A DNA stretch of 64,000 nt from Solicoccozyma terricola (taxonomy: Eukaryota; Basidiomycota; Tremellomycetes; Filobasidiales; Piskurozymaceae). The notes beneath the pieces are model-generated. The model was not told where the DNA came from. It searched no databases and was given only the letters and a program-made list of their open reading frames with translations. Below are positions 32,934-44,996 of the stretch, in pieces. A program made the translations under genes and the position numbers. Location of the stretch: the NCBI GenBank assembly GCA_001600875.1, contig BCLD01000002.1, positions 639,485 to 703,484 on the forward strand, in the 5' to 3' direction. How positions within the stretch are numbered: the stretch's first letter is position 1; every line of letters starts with the position of its first letter.

Positions 32934-35137
32934 CTACTTCGCCGCGCGCTGAGACTTCCACCGTCGGAATCGTGGCATCATAAAGTACAAGGGAATACCC
33001 AGAAGCATCCAACCACCCTCGACTCCCGCCAACATGCAATTCGCGAATGTGTTACGACCAGAGGTTACCAAGGGTACGATGGCAGTCGCCAAACCGAAGC
33101 TTATCAGGTTCTTTCCTCCTACGACCACGACCAAGGCTGCGCCGGCATGATGAGTCATGGCTTCGACGGCGCTGCGTGAAGAAGCAGCAGGCCAGAGTCA
33201 GTCGATTGATATGTATTCAAGTTGAGCCCCTCTTGCTCCCAAAGCAACTCACTATGTGGTAGTGGTAATGAGCACGCATATAAAGGTGTAGGTACACCAA
33301 TTATTGCTGAAGACAATGCTGAACCAGTGGACGTTCATGGGGCGTTCGATACAGATCCCGTACATTATGGCCGCTAGGACGCCAGTAATGACAGGGAAGA
33401 TTAAAGCCGGAAGCTAGATCAGACCAGTTAGGCGCAAATCAGCTGGGAGAAATCGGTGCATTGCAAGCAGGAGACGTACCCGATGTTCTGGCAGATGTAC
33501 ACCGCCGTTTCTACTTGCCAACCACAGGTTGATCTTGTCACCTCCCCATCCGGATGTAAACATAGCAAAAGCTCCAGCAGGTAAAGCCCCGAGGTAGATG
33601 AGACCGATATTCTGCGATGGCCAATGATATACACTTCCCAGCACGCTGCCGAATGAGAGAGATTGACAGATGTTGACACCGAGCACGATTGACGATGCCC
33701 CGAGAGCGTAAAGAATAGCGGGATCGCCCAAGGCGAGTAGCATATGGTAAAACGTCGAGGCGATGACCTTCAGACCGTTGGATTCCATTGTTGAAGACCA
33801 CGGTTTCAGGGATTCAATATAGGTGAAAGGTCTTTCATCGGACGAGGCTTGCAAGGTGCTGTTCGATTGCTCTTCGAGACGTGCCTCATCGTCGGATAGA
33901 ATGATCATGTTGCCAAAGGCATCGATCTTTGCAACTTGGCCATCGATCGCAAATGCAGGTCGGTGGAACTTGGTTTCGGGAGCCAGGAAGAAAACCATGA
34001 TGGTGCCGATCGATGACAGGATGACGAAGATCTGCCGTCAGAAGAAGGAATGTCAGGGAGCCATAAACTTGGGAAAACGACTGGTAGACTCACCCAGTAG
34101 TACCAAGGCCAATCAAGATTGACAGCCTCGTAAGTGCTACCAACGTTGAGCACGGCGGTTAAAACGCTTTGAGCCTGGCAGCCGACAGCCGATTAGTGTT
34201 GATTTTCACGGCGATACAAGTATCGTAACGATTACGACGACTTACCACCCAGTAAGCACCAAAATAGAACGCTCGCTCGTGTACATATGTCATATCGGTG
34301 ATGATCAACGGCAACAAACTTTCTGTAGCACCCGCACTCAGTCCTTGCAGGAGACGAGCGCCGAGGTGGGACTCAAACGAAGTGCCTGATTTGGCGGCCC
34401 ACGCAGATGAAGCGACCAGCAGGATTGAGGCGAGAAGGAAGATTGGTCGTCTGTGGAAGATGATATCTCCCAAGTCAGTTGGGATGGAATCATGTGGAGC
34501 AGCTGGCTGGCTTTACTTACCGACCAAACACGAGAGCAGCCGGTAGCAAGATGAAGTTGCCAATACCTAAAGTCAGAATCAGCATCGTGAGCACGACAAT
34601 CACGGCACGCCGCCACATCCGAAAGCTCACCAGTGAAAAGTGACGGCCAGGTTAACAATCGAGCCACATGATCAGGAGGTACGCCCTCTGCAGCATTACA
34701 GAGTAGTATCAGAGGACGGATATTCCGGTTTGTTTTCCGTCGAACTCACGAGGGATGTAGATACCAAAGAAGATGGGAGCCAACGCTCCGAAACCACCGA
34801 CGATGCTGAGCGACATGATGGAAAACCAGGCGACGGTGACTAACAATCCCCACTTTCTGGCGGTACCCCAAGTGAGAGGGTCTCTTGGTGAGTCGCTGCA
34901 AAAAGAGACTCGTGACTATCGTCAGCCATATGCTGACCTCTTCGCCGGAACAGCTTTAATTCACCTGGGCGTGGGCACCAATCTGACCCGGCCAGCGATG
35001 TCCAACAGCTTGACATTACCTTCGATGTGTGTACCTTGCGGGATGGCCTTGTCCCCAGAAGCAAGGGGCACTACTACATCTTGCTTGGGATCTTCGATGA
35101 GTTCGGAAGTGTAACCTTTCTCCATGATATCCGACAT
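32934..35137 (-). CDS. Major facilitator superfamily transporter, DHA1/HOL1-like
   Basis: Proton-driven plasma-membrane carrier with 12 expected helices. The ATG at 35137 starts MSDIMEKGYTSELIEDPKQD; a cytosolic N-tail leads to DSPRDPLTWGTARKWGLLV, a hallmark of fungal DHA1-type carriers. Helices follow in separate exons: WFSIMSLSIVGGFGALAPIF, the short loop VFGRRPIFLLASILL (motif A-like), LLQGLSAGATESLLPLIITD, and after a long central loop ALGASSIVLGVNICQ, IGLIYLGALPAGAFAMFTSG and the last helix SFGLATAIVPLVTSG. The stop is at 32934. The frame extends to a TTG at 35200, which is not a start codon. Divergent from fumarylacetoacetase over 442 bases containing two TCCGCCGA copies, so it probably imports the substrate of this pathway. 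Confidence 0.88.
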
Positions 35138-35579
35138 TTCAGTTTGATTTAAGACCGGGATTGGTGATCGATCAACAATTTCGAATGCTAGATTGGCCAA
35201 TACGATTCCTGTAGCGGCCCACGCTTTCTTATAGCCTCACAGGCTACGGCGCAACGGACACGAGACCCCGTGGGGATGCTATAGCCCAAGTGGGAGATGC
35301 GCATGTGCGTCGGTATGTTTGGAAGGGTAGCCCCTGAAGATCTCTCCATGTGTCCGCCGACGATCCGGATGTTGTTTGGTAGTCCGCCGACCGGCCGAGC
35401 GGGATGGAGGCTCCGCCCGATACCCGTGCTGTCCGGAATTGTCGCCTTTTGACTTTCCGTGATAGGAATGGCATGCAGTCTGATGGCTGGTCTCTCGGGC
35501 GGGGCAGGTGGTCGTTCTAAAGCAGATGGTTGCTCAAGCAGAGACTAAATTCTATCAACAGCCATCATTCCCCCGTAAC
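35138..35579. promoter_or_regulatory. Divergent promoter with two TCCGCCGA copies
   Basis: Between the MFS carrier and fumarylacetoacetase. TCCGCCGA is exact at 35353 and 35383 (30 bases apart), and TCCGCCCGA lies at 35412. Same strand and flanks (G/A-G before) as the copies in the 26.9 kb promoter. Confidence 0.65.
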
Positions 35580-37325
35580 ATGAGATCCTTCCTACATATC
35601 GATACAGACAGCCACTTCACCCTCCACAATATTCCATTCGGCATCTTCTCGACGCAGAAAGAGGCGAGTAACTTGAAGCTCTTCCGTGCCATGCATCCAT
35701 GCTGACGGCCTGATTGTCCAATCCTTGACAGACCGGTAAAAGATGTGGTACCATCATTGGATCCAAAGTGATCGATCTGCGGGCCCTCAGTCGCGCGGGA
35801 GCCTTTGACGACATTCTGTGCTACAGCAGAGACTGGTTTGAGCAGGTGAGTAGACTGATCTCGGTAAGGTGGGTTGCCCAAGCTGACTGAACCATACTCA
35901 AAGGACGTTTTGAACATGTTCGCAGAGCAGATAATCGATTTTCGACGTGCAGTCCGACTCAAAATTCAGGAGCTCTTCACCGTCGGATCTCCGCTTGAAA
36001 ACGCCAGCCAACTGTTGAAGCGAGTATTGTACGAAAGCGAAGAGGTACAAATGCATTTGCCGGTCCAAGTTGGGGATTACACGGATTTTTGTGAGTGGTG
36101 GAAAGCTACAGTAGACGTTAAGCAATTAACTGAGGACCGCGACATTACCAGGTGCAAGTCGATATCACACCGAGAACGCTGGGCGGTTGATGAAAGTGCC
36201 AGGGCCGCTCCTCCCACCTGCTTGGAACCATCTTCCCATTGGCTATCACGGAAGAGCGTCTTCCATCGTAGTATCCGGGACCCCTGTCATCCGTCCCAAA
36301 AGTGTCCTGCCTCCGAATGCAGGTTGTGATCGCCCCGAACCATTTTTTGGACCAACGAAATCGTTGGATATGGAATATGAGATGGCGGCAATCATGGGTG
36401 GACCGGGGAATAATTTGGGTGGCTCTATCAGCGTGCAGAAAGCGGAAGACAACATCTTTGGGTTGGTAATAATGAATGATTGGAGTGCTCGGTGAGTTCC
36501 CTTTGAATTCGCCCCACAACTGAAATCCATTGATTGAATCCGTCGCAAAAATGCAGAGATATTCAAGGGTTTGAAATGATACCCCTGGGCCCATTCAATG
36601 GTAAAAACTTTGCCACCACTGTATCGCCTTGGGTTATCACTCTCGACAGTCTGACGCCATTTAGGACGGAACTTCCCTCCAGAGTCAGTCGCGACATCGC
36701 GACACTTGACTTGGGTGTTGAGGGACCCGCTAACGTCTTTTTGATTCTACCAGATTGAATCTTTGCCCCTAGCCAAATATCTTACCTCCTCCGATCCGCT
36801 TCCCACCCTCGACATACCACTGGAAATGTCGATCAGAGGTGAGTCATGACCGACGAGGGGAAGGACTAAGACCACGAACGTTAAATCTGCCCCTTATAGC
36901 GGTCAACGAATCGAGCGCTTCTGTAATCATGCGATCGAATCTCAAACACCTGGCTTACTCGTACGTCATTCTCTCTCAGCATGACACACACCGCTGGACA
37001 ACTAACAAATCTTCTGTCCTAAAACAGCTTTAGCCAACTTGTAGCACATCACACCATTTCTGGATGTCCCATGCGAGCGGGTGACATGCTAGGCTCCGGT
37101 ACGATCTCCGGTCCCGAGCCCACCTCGTTGGCATGCCTATTGGAAATCACGGAGAGGGGTACGAAGCCGCTGACGACGGCGGAAGGAAAGGAGATGATTT
37201 GGCTGAGTGATGGGGATGAGGTTTTAATGACTGCTGTTGCGAGTCGGGTGGGGGAAGAGGGCGAACCTGCGAATGTAGGCTTTGGGGTGTGTACCGGGAA
37301 GATATTGCCTGCGATAGTATTGTAG
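35580..37325 (+). CDS. Fumarylacetoacetase
   Basis: Cleaves fumarylacetoacetate to fumarate and acetoacetate, last step of tyrosine/homogentisate breakdown, in the cytosol. Eight exons (35580-35663, 35732-35845, 35904-36090, 36152-36491, 36557-36683, 36754-36838, 36900-36960, 37028-37325) give 431 residues, the family length. Signatures: N-terminal FTLHNIPFGIFST, the metal and active-site region VGDYTDFCASRYHTENAG and GYHGRASSIVVSGTPV, IMNDWSARDIQGFEMIPLGP, SPWVITLDSLTPF, MRSNLKHLAY and HHTISGCPMRAGDMLGSGTI. The first intron uses a GC-AG pair (GCGAGT...CAG); every GT donor nearby breaks the frame. It is a true fumarylacetoacetase, not the short fumarylpyruvate hydrolase. No homogentisate dioxygenase or maleylacetoacetate isomerase is in the window. 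Confidence 0.93.
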
Positions 37326-37721
37326 CATGGAACGTGCGAGAACTAGCCCATGTGTTTTTTTTGATCCTGTCTACAGGACTTTCGTATAGTGTGGAGAGTG
37401 ATGACAGTTGGATTTGAAAGCAAATGCTGGGTCGTACCATGCTCCGGGGACGACCATGACGACGGGTGTTGACGGAGGGTATGAGGTGGGTGGCGACGGG
37501 TGGAGCACCAACGACCGTGCGCGGCGCGACTTGAAACATTCGCCGATCGAAATGACCCGGTGCGGGGCCCCTCGCCGCCCCCCGGACCTTTTCGTTTAAC
37601 AAGCCGATGGATAGTCACCCGTTCGACAGCAGCCATAAAGTGTTCGTGGTCGAGTGCATCGGGATCCACAGAGCTGCATTCGTTTCTCGCACGTATTCCA
37701 GTCTCATTCACTTTCAACATC
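37326..37721. other. Intergenic between fumarylacetoacetase and second monooxygenase
   Basis: This 396-base spacer holds the 3' end of one gene and the promoter of the next on the same strand. TCGCCGAT at 37541 resembles but does not match the TCCGCCGA motif. No gene is seen. Confidence 0.5.
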
Positions 37722-39929
37722 ATGTCTGCTCAGACCATTCCACCATTGCGAATCGCTGTCGTAGGAGGAGGTGAGCTTTCACGCGTGGGATGCCATCGTC
37801 GAGCCGGGGAGAGAATAACGTCGTCCCGATACAAATCATTCAGGCATCGCCGGCCTCACTGCAGCACTCTCCCTCGTCAAATCCCATCGAGATGGTGCCA
37901 ATATCAAGATAGACGTCTACGAGACGGCTGTGAGTGCCGTAGCATCGATCGACTCAACGAGATGAACAGCTGATTCTCTCGCTATAACTCAACCAGTCCA
38001 AATTCGCTGAGATCGGAGCAGGTGTTGCGTTTGGTCAGTCGGCATCCAGAGTATTCATCTCGACCATACGTACATCTCATACAATACCTTGCCTCGAAAT
38101 ATAACAGGTCCCAATGCTCAACGCGCTCTTCGGATGCTCGACTGCGAGGAGGTATTGACCAAGAATGCAGCTGGTGCTGATAGCGACCCTGATACCTGGT
38201 GAGCCAATCTCGACTTCCTCCATCGATCTTCATCACCTGACCTTAATCACCACAGGTTCTATATGACAACAGGTCAAAAGGACCATCCTCGATGTGGAGA
38301 GGTAGTGAGGGCGATCCAAGGTCACAATGCAGCCAAGGGCTCGGTGCATCGGTAAGCTTTCTGTCTGTCAACAAAAGCAGATCGAAACTGATTTATTCGG
38401 AATCTCTTTTCAGCGCCGACTTCCTTGACGGACTAATCGATCGACTCCCCAAGGAGTTAGCCCACTTCAATCACCGTTGTGTCGCTTATGAGCCGCATTC
38501 CGAAGGTATCACGTTGACCTTTACCTCTCAGGACGGGAAAACGATCACCGCCGAAGCAGACGGTACGTTCCCCCCCCCCGCCCCCCCCAAATACTCACAC
38601 CGTTTCTGCGTATGCTGATATGTGTGATTTCCATTTGGTAGTGGTGATCGCCTCAGATGGCATCAAGTCACTAATCCGTAAACACCTCTACACTCGCAAA
38701 AACCTTGACGTATCATCTCAAACAGCGGTATACGCCGAATGGATCGCTTGGAGAGGTATGATTCCGGTGGAAAAGTTCAAGCAAGTGTTCGGCGATAAGA
38801 TGGACACGAAGATGATGTTCTTTGGGTTGGTGAGTCGAGGGCAGTACCACGGACCGTTGCTTGTATGCCTGCTTACCATTGTGATGGTCTTCCGTGCGCC
38901 GCAGGATAAACACATCTTGGTGAGTCGTCGGTCCTCCACTGGACCAAGATTTCGAGTGTCTCATGTCCCATTCCTTCCTTCAACAGACGTTCCCCGTTAG
39001 GCAAGGCAAGTTCGTCAACATCGTAAGTCTGATCCATCCATCCTCAATTCCAAAACGGTTGCTAAACATCTTCTCTACCTCCTACCAGGTCGGTTTCGTC
39101 CGGGACCCAGAACACAAGAAACTCGGTGACCGTACTGGACCTTGGAGTGAACCTCGACCCGCCGAGGAGATGTTGGAGGATTTTTCAACGTTCAGTGATG
39201 AGTGTGTGAACATGTTGAGGGTGAGTGCTGAATCTGTTCGAGGAGCGGGGAGAGTGGATGCTGGAACCCCAAGTCACTGACCGCACATTCACGTTGGTCA
39301 GGAAATTGAAAATCCATCTATTTGGGGGTATGTGTTCGTTTCGCAGTCATGATACTAGAGGCACTGGCTTACGGTCGAGACGATACAGGATCTTTGAATT
39401 GAAGGAGCTCTCCTGCACCACTGATGAGCGATTGGTCTTGATTGGAGATTCAGCACATGCCATGACACCTCAGTGAGTCTGCGTTTTTGTTTGGATTTCC
39501 CATGTTCGCACGGCCTCAAGTTGAATAATCACCGTAGTCAAGGATCTGGCGCTGGTCAAGCCATTGAGGATGCGCTCTTCATCACCTCCCTCCTCACATC
39601 TCCCAAGGTCGCCAATGCACCCATCTCCTCTCGACCGTCGCAGATTCAAAAAGCCATCAACATCTATGCATCGGTGCGACATGCCCGGGGAGCCCAAGTC
39701 GCCAAGACCAGCCGGGAGGCGGGATTGTTGTATGAATTTAGATCGGTCACGGGGGAAGGTGACGATATGGAAAAGATCACGCAGAACATTCAGCATAGAA
39801 TGCAGTGGAGTGAGTTGTTGACGATTCGTCCGGGGGTTCGTGATTACCCCGGTACTGACGGAACGCTTCGTAGTTTGGAATTGGGACACAGAAGGGGAGT
39901 TGAAAAAGGCTTTAGAGTCTTTGGATTAA
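37722..39929 (+). CDS. FAD-dependent aromatic-ring monooxygenase, second copy
   Basis: Salicylate-hydroxylase-type flavoprotein, paralogous in family but clearly different from the one at 24.6 kb. The start exon (37722-37770) reads PPLRIAVVGGG and the GXGXXG is completed by GIAGLTAALSLV in the next exon. Further landmarks: FAEIGAGVAFGPNAQRALRM, DTWFYMTTGQKD, HRADFLDGLIDRLPKELAHF, VVIASDGIKSLIRKHLYT, YAEWIAWRGMIPVEKF, TFPVRQGKFVNIV, ERLVLIGDSAHAMTPHQGSG and the C-terminal MQWIWNWDTEGELKKALESL before TAA at 39927-39929. About twelve small exons. The intron after the codon for D of TAEAD carries a C-rich run (38568-38588). It follows fumarylacetoacetase on the same strand, so it likely prepares an aromatic substrate for ring cleavage. 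Confidence 0.87.
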
Positions 39930-40207
39930 GGCATACACGGAGCTCAGTAGAAATCGGGGGATGATGGATGTGTTGGACAGAACGTGGATACAACTGTCAA
40001 ATGTACACAGTTACCGTTGATTTGTTGTGCTTTTTGTCGGTGTTACGCTGTTATGGTATCTACTACAATGCTAGTACAGAAGCTCGGTCAGTCCATGTCT
40101 GTTCCGCAAACAAATGCCAGTGACGCAGACATCATCTATCATCGAAATTGGGATGTGAGGAGCATACTCGATAAATGCCATGCATCCATCAATTCAATGC
40201 GACACAA

Positions 40208-43200
40208 TTACGCCTTTAGTGCCAGGATAGCCTGCCCTGGATCCATGAGAGTGCCAGGTTTGGCCACGACTTTGCTGACCCTGCTGCCAATCATGTGGTG
40301 CTCCGCTCGTACCGGAATTTCCATCTTCATTGCCTCCAAGATTGCCAAAGTCTGACCGGCCGTCACTATATCGCCAACGGCAACGAGTATCTTCCAGACA
40401 CTGGCAGTCATAGGAGCGATCACGTTGATGGCCTCACCTGTTCGCGGAACCCTGCGTCAACTCGTAGCTGGAAAGGTCGTGACCAGCACTTTAACACTTA
40501 CCTCCAGCGATTTCTTCGTCTTGTCCCTCCTCCGCTTCCAGAATAGCCCGCTTGGCATTCCATTTGGCTAAGAGCTCGTTCTCCTCTTTTCCGGACTTTT
40601 TGCCGGCTGTATTCCTCCTCTTGACAAACTCCTCTGTTTCCGAAGCAATAGAATCCAAGAACTCTTTGTACGCCACAAGATCAAAAGTCGTTTCCTTCAC
40701 TTCGAACGCGAATCTCCCAGTCTTGAAATCCTCATAGCACTTGTCAAACTCTGCTTGGTCCACTTCATAGAACTGGATCTGATCAAACTCGCGCATGAGC
40801 CAAGGCAGTTCGAAGCCGGGTTTTGAGGCGTAGGCCTGCAGTGCATGAGAGACATTGAATGAGCGCCTATTCACTCCACCTTTTTTCCCAATGTACTAAC
40901 ATCCCATGTGGAAATCGTCCGGCCGCACAACTGATACCCACCGGGACTTTCCATCGGGTATACTGGGACAAAAATCAAGGTTGTCAACTTGTCAAGGTTT
41001 CAGCTGCGCTCCAAAGTCGTGAACTTACTGACGATCAAAGGCCCACCCAACCCTACGGTTCCCTCCGGCGTGAACGCTCGAACCGGATTATATTTTTGGG
41101 CAACGTAGACGAGTCTGACATGGCTGGGTAATCAGCCAATGAGACAGTCACGGTCTTCCTCGACATCTCTTACCGAGGATCAAGAGGCAACATCAACGGG
41201 GTTCCAGCTAGGAAGCTGACCTCGGTAACCAGCCTGTAAAAAGTCGTCGCGGCGTCAACAACTAGTCTTGGTGATCTGGTGAAATCGTACAACGCACTGA
41301 GGACATGCCACTAGCGACTTGGCAGCTGTGTCTCGATCCGACACGCCATTTGCTTTGGCGATGTAATCCATGTTATCAGGCAGATAGACCGCCGAATCGC
41401 GCACAGTAGCAACGTAATCGGCTACCGCCGCTTTGGAGAGCGGGTCGTTCAAAAGGAGGGGGAAATTGAAGATTCGACTAGGAAGAGGATCGTGAGACTT
41501 GACGACCGACTGCTCCAATCGAATCAAGCTGTACAGCATGGTCGATTGGGTAGTCTTCAATGATTCATACTGCACGCAATAGGCTGATGCCAGGTGAAGA
41601 TGGGTAGCTCGTCAGTCTCTATGGAGTAACGAGTAGCCGAGGGCAACGAAGACTTGCCTCGAGTTGTGCCAATCACAGCCACCACTCCTGGAACTTCCCC
41701 AGCATTGAGGCGGTTCAGTAAATGCTGAATATGGGCTCGAGTCAAAACATTTCCGGTCATAGGCCCGTAAGTGACGTGAATGTGACAATCGCCCGCCTGT
41801 AGAATCGTTGGATCAGGCCTCGTAAAGGGACAATGAAAAGTCGAATTAGAACCACCGCAACGTACCTGACGGTATTTGACATGAACGGTTCCTTTTACGT
41901 CGTCAGCAGGAATCTCGTGCAGGATGGTCTCGTTCCACTCGTCCGGCAGGTCGATATTGAGAGGCTGGAGGTCTGACTCGTGGATCGCTCCGACGATAAA
42001 CCGCTGGATCTGCTCAATGAACTTTTCCGTGCGTTGGCGAAGTTCCAGAGCAGACTTCCAGGTGATCCGCTTAAAGCGCACTTCATCGCCGGGTCGGCAT
42101 TGGCCAAGGCGCCAAAAGTCCGCTCGAACGACAGTTGTAGTGGTAGCTAAACCGCCTGCCATTGGGCCGTCCTGTGGCGTTCAGGGGTATGAGTGAATTG
42201 GCTTCTTCATCATGAGATTTTCGCGTGGCTTACGATTGGCAAGATGACCGGTTCATCACCGTTCCAGTTCAGCCCTCCATAAGAGTATGGCTCGTCGATC
42301 ACGTTTGCAGGATGACTGCCCCCCTCTCCTCCGTCGGTCCTAGCCCAATTCAGTTTAGGACCTTTCAGACGATATCCACTTCTGGTGGCGTTGTGGGACA
42401 ACTTCCATGCGGTACCGTAGAGAATCTCGCGGTCTAAATGGCAGGGGTTTAGTTGGCATGCATGTTGCACTGATTGCTCATCGCAAAGAGCTCACCTCTC
42501 TCTGTAACAAATTCAGGGTCGTCGTGTGGACCTGGCATTACATATAACGTCCACTCCTTGGACCATAGGTGATCCAGGCGTGCACTGGAAGGGAGGGAAA
42601 GCGGAGTAAACTCGGCAGCCCATTGATCGCTCTCCGGTCTCAAATCCAAGGAGTCGTTCGGTAAGAGCTGTCTCCCTTGATATCCTCCCAGACCTAGTGT
42701 CGATGTCGTGCTCTTGGATCCAAGGTATTGGGGAACGGCGGGGAATCCGCCCTTTACAGCAATGTAGGACCGACAGCCGGACTTGACCATTCCAAGCTTA
42801 AGCTTCTTGCCAGCAGGTACCAGCAATCTGCTGTACATGTCTACCTTCTGTCCGTCTATACTGACATCCACCACGCCACCAGTGACCGAGACGATCCCAG
42901 GGACGTTGAAGACCAGCTCAGGGCCAATCAAGGTGACCTCGAGGGCTTCCGTAGTTTCTTCGTTGCCGACGATGGCATTGGCGATCCTGAAGGAGACGGT
43001 ATCCATCGGTCCAGATTCTGGCACACCGTTTCCGATACCTCTGCGGGCAGGCAGATCCTGCACCGTAGTATAAGCGCCTCCCGAGATGACATCTACAGTG
43101 CGCGGGGTGAATTGAAATGCTGCGCTAGTGAGGAAGGCGGTAGTGGTGTCGCCCGTTCGGAACGCTGGCGAGTCGATGATGGCGCCAAGGAACTGGATGT

Positions 43201-44996
43201 TCGTGGGACATCCTTGAACCTTGGAGAGCGAGAGTGCCGAAGCCATCTTCTCTGTGGCGGCGTCGTGCGTAGTCTCGTCCCAGACAATCACCTTGGCGAT
43301 CATAGGATCATAAAACGGCGATATGTTGGTACCGGAGGTGATCCAAGTATCGACGCGAACACCGGGTGCCTCGTACCACTGTACATTCTGCAATAGACCG
43401 GGCGACGGCGCAAAGTTCCGCGATGGTACTTCGGCATAAACTCTGGCCTCGATAGCGAACCCAGTAGGTCCTGACTTTTGAAGATTCAGCAATGCGCTGT
43501 AATCGATTCCGCCTTGTTTACGGGCTTGCATTTCTGCTTGCTGTAGCATGAGCGACACTAGATCGACATCGTAGCACATCTCCGTGATTCCGTGTTCAAC
43601 TTGGAGGCGGGTGCTGTTTCGGGCGAAGAGAACAGTGATGTTACGATGAGTCTGTGCTCCCGGTCATGACCAACTATGGAGGGACCAGACTCACTTCATT
43701 TCCAAAAAGTAGAATTCACCAGTCAAGTCATCTACGAGGAATCTACAAGGGAAAACAAAGGATGTCAACAAAGCCTCCTCTGTACCAACCAGATCGAAGC
43801 TGACTCACTCTACTGTGCCCGCACTGCCGTATGATACGCTACTTGCCAACGATACAGCACATTCTGTCAATTTCTCCCTCATGCCTATCATTAGATGACA
43901 TGTTGTCAGCCTCGTGCTCCGTGATGCCCGCGTGTGCGGATCCACCCACCCGGTCTACCATGAACAAAAGGCGATGGACACTCTTCCACCACCTTCTGAT
44001 GTCTCCGTTGTATACTACATTCCCTCTCTCCAAAATGAACCGCTTGTCCCCTCGCATTTCCAAACACTTGCACTTCCACATGCCTAGATTTGGCCACGTA
44101 TTTCTCCATGAACATTCCGGTGTTTTTGAACAAAGTAGCACCTCGATCCGACACGGATTGGAAAGCTGAATCGATCTCGGAGACGTTGTGACAGATTTGA
44201 AGACCCATCCCTCCTCCACCGGCTGTGGCTTTGAGCATGACCTGGATGCGGAGGAAGGGNNGGGGGGGGGGGGGGGGGGGGATTCACAATAGGGTCAGAA
44301 TGGTTAAAGGGGTGCGGGTTGGTAGTATACTGAACAGCTTAGAATACTTACGGGATATCCAATGATCTCAGCAGCCTGAGACGCTTCCTCGGCTGAATTC
44401 AAAAGCTCTGTGCCTTGAATGACCGGTACCTGTAGGCCCCATAAACATCCTAGCTCGAACATCAATGGACTATCTCAAACGGTCACCCGATAGTCGATTC
44501 CACTCACACCAGCGTCAACGGCCAACTGCCTGGCGGTATGCTTTAACCCGAATTGCCGAATGACTCTTGAGGACGGTCCAACCCATGTCAAACCGGCCGC
44601 TTCGACTCTCTCCGCAAATCCATCGTTCTCAGATAGGAATCCTAATCAGAGAAATAGATTTGCATACCCGGCGGTACGGTTTCAGCTACTTTTGGATTGC
44701 GGCCCCAGCGTGTAGACTCAAAGCTCACCGTATCCTGGTATCACAGCATGAGCTCCACTCTTCCTCGCAATCTCCATGACCGCATCTTCCTCAATATACG
44801 CCGTCTGGTCCGAACCAGGAAGAAGCCAAGCTTCATCCGCCAATCTCACATGTGAGCTTGACCTATCCGCCTTGGAGTAGATGGCAATGCTGGTCAAACC
44901 TAAGTGTTTGCAGGATTTGATGATTCGACATGCTATTTCTCCACGATTGGCGATGAGAACCTTTTGTATTTGTTGAAAGCTGTCGACTAAAGACAT
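40208..44996 (-). CDS. lamA: Urea-carboxylase-family biotin enzyme, LamA-like
   Basis: Large ATP- and biotin-dependent carboxylase. Domains in order: biotin carboxylase from the ATG at 44996 (VLIANRGEIACRI, SAHAVIPGYG, MLKATAGGGGMGLQI, HVEVQVFGNARG, GFAIEARVYAEVP, about 44996-43400); KipA-type carboxyltransferase half (GGAYTTVQDLPARRGIGNGV, ESGPMDTVSFRIANAI, to about 42480); KipI-type half (AGDCHIHVTYGPMTGNVL, FLAGTPLMLPLDPR, YNPVRAFTPEGTVGLGG, YPMESPGGYQLCGRT, to about 40500); and a biotinyl domain with EAMKMEI near the end (40423-40208). This is the full urea-carboxylase layout, but the amidase (allophanate hydrolase) half of fungal DUR1,2 is absent. The partner lamB is divergent 453 bases away, as in the lactam-utilisation locus of Aspergillus nidulans. 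I infer ATP-driven carboxylation of a lactam or related amide. Urea or guanidine remain alternatives. One intron (44242-44351) contains an N gap. The symbol rests on gene order and family. Confidence 0.85.
44257..44281 (-). other. Two-base N gap in a poly-G/poly-C run
   Basis: Two Ns at 44260-44261 are followed by 20 Gs (Cs on the coding strand). The run lies inside a lamA intron: exons end at 44352 (GTAAGT donor) and resume at 44241 (CCAG acceptor), so coding sequence is unaffected. The true run length is unknown. Confidence 0.9.

Noticed and set aside
42728..43396. 222-codon plus-strand frame opposite lamA
   Set aside because: Antisense shadow of the KipA-like domain; the minus strand carries the conserved motifs.
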